Assembly (NCBI GenBank): GCA_023427925.1
Contig: JAEYZS010000004.1
Coordinates: forward strand, 1-5,686
DNA length: 5,686 nt
Direction of reading: 5' to 3'
From: Pseudomonadota bacterium
GTDB taxonomy: Bacteria; Bdellovibrionota; Bdellovibrionia; Bdellovibrionales; JAEYZS01
Both the position numbers and the translations under genes were made by a program. How positions within the stretch are numbered: position 1 is the first letter of the stretch; each line of letters opens with the position of its first letter. The notes beneath the pieces were generated by a model. The model worked only from the letters and a program-made list of their open reading frames with translations. It made no database searches and was not told the origin of the DNA. Shown here piece by piece: positions 5,246 through 5,686 of the stretch.

Positions 5246-5686
5246 TTACTCTTCTATCTCTTCAATTTCCTGTTGATCTCTTTCGAGGTCTTGAAGTTGC
5301 TTTTCCAACTCGACTTGAGCAGAATTCACATCTGATGGTTTTTGAATTTTTTCCTTCGCAAAGGAATTTCCCTCAAAACAACCGGTGGATGCAGTCGCAG
5401 CTTGATGATTTAAATCATCAAGCTCTGAATCAGAAAGTTTTGTGAGTTTTATTTTTGTACCGAACATCACTGTAATCTCTACTGATTTTTTGTCTTCAGC
5501 AATTTTATAGGGCATTGATCTATAGAGAGGACGCGGTGACTGAAGCTTGGACTCTGTGTCTACACAAGAGTGAGCTTGAACGATGTAGACAATTTTACCT
5601 TCGTCATTTTGATACGTACCTTGCTCCACCTCAATTTCATTTTTAGCAAAGTTTTTTCTAGCCTTATAAGTCGTTAGGTTTTCTTT
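5246..5686 (-). CDS. Hypothetical protein, C-terminal 146 residues (runs off right edge)
   Basis: I do not recognise this protein. The frame is open from the right edge of the window to TAA at 5248-5246 and lacks an ATG, so the true start probably lies beyond base 5686; a GTG at 5629 is the only visible alternative and would give 127 residues. The visible part has a mixed beta-type region (GKIVYIVQAHSC and later SVEITVMFGTKIKLTKL) with two cysteines 62 residues apart. It ends in a Glu/Gln-rich segment (about the last 28 residues, VELEKQLQDLERDQQEIEE) that looks like a charged coiled coil. The pattern would suit a periplasmic or surface protein, but no signal peptide is in view. It is 4 bp upstream of yhhQ and probably shares its transcript; that does not by itself tie it to queuosine uptake. 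A 26-bp perfect palindrome lies within it. Confidence 0.75.
   Translation of the reverse strand, partial: KENLTTYKARKNFAKNEIEVEQGTYQNDEGKIVYIVQAHSCVDTESKLQSPRPLYRSMPYKIAEDKKSVEITVMFGTKIKLTKLSDSELDDLNHQAATASTGCFEGNSFAKEKIQKPSDVNSAQVELEKQLQDLERDQQEIEEIEE
5399..5424. repeat. 26-bp perfect palindrome inside the hypothetical gene
   Basis: The 13-base half AGCTTGATGATTT (5399-5411) is followed directly by its exact reverse complement (5412-5424), centred on TTTAAA with no spacer. Two further complementary pairs (5395/5428 and 5396/5427) lie outside. In the minus-strand mRNA it would form a stem of about 11 bp with a four-base loop. It encodes ELDDLNHQA. No T-run follows, so it is not an intrinsic terminator. 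Confidence 0.85.

Noticed and set aside
5242..5300. preQ1 riboswitch before yhhQ
   Set aside because: Only 4 bp separate yhhQ from the upstream coding region and no preQ1 aptamer pattern is visible there.

Overview
The window (about 40% GC by eye) holds six protein-coding genes, two of them cut by the window edges, and one long structured intergenic stretch. I see no tRNA, rRNA, CRISPR array, insertion sequence or phage gene. The organism looks like a Gram-negative bacterium. My best guess is a lower-GC member of the Bdellovibrionota, because of the style of the von Willebrand factor A (VWA) lipoprotein, the short DUF1338 enzyme and the TrpRS subtype. This is inference from remembered family patterns and not from any search.

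Left part (1-2901): the start of trpS (tryptophanyl-tRNA synthetase) reads leftward off the edge. It diverges from a rightward three-gene unit: a RarD/EamA-type 10-TM permease, a ZIP-family metal transporter and a DUF1338/HglS-type non-heme iron dioxygenase. The three genes overlap or nearly touch (ZIP-to-hglS gap 9 bp) and are probably one transcript. A plausible sigma70 promoter sits so close to rarD that its mRNA may be leaderless. A composite stem-loop spans the hglS stop codon.

Middle (2881-4595): 388 bp without a convincing long gene carry several good inverted repeats, one of which covers the start region of a 19-codon ORF. A lipoprotein gene follows. It encodes a lipobox, an Ig-like region, 18 Glu-X-Pro triplets acting as a rigid spacer, and a C-terminal VWA domain whose first metal-binding motif is badly eroded. 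A perfect 9-bp stem with one bulge lies just before its Shine-Dalgarno sequence, and a strong intrinsic terminator ends the gene.

Right part (4594-5686): reading leftward, a partial hypothetical gene is followed after 4 bp by a YhhQ-family queuosine-precursor transporter that starts at TTG. Inside the hypothetical gene lies a 26-bp perfect palindrome, the least expected DNA pattern in the window.

The genes are mostly ordinary housekeeping and transport functions. I do not see a clear new multi-gene system. The items most worth a second look are the degenerate-MIDAS lipoprotein, the 26-bp palindrome and the structured leader region at 2990-3268.
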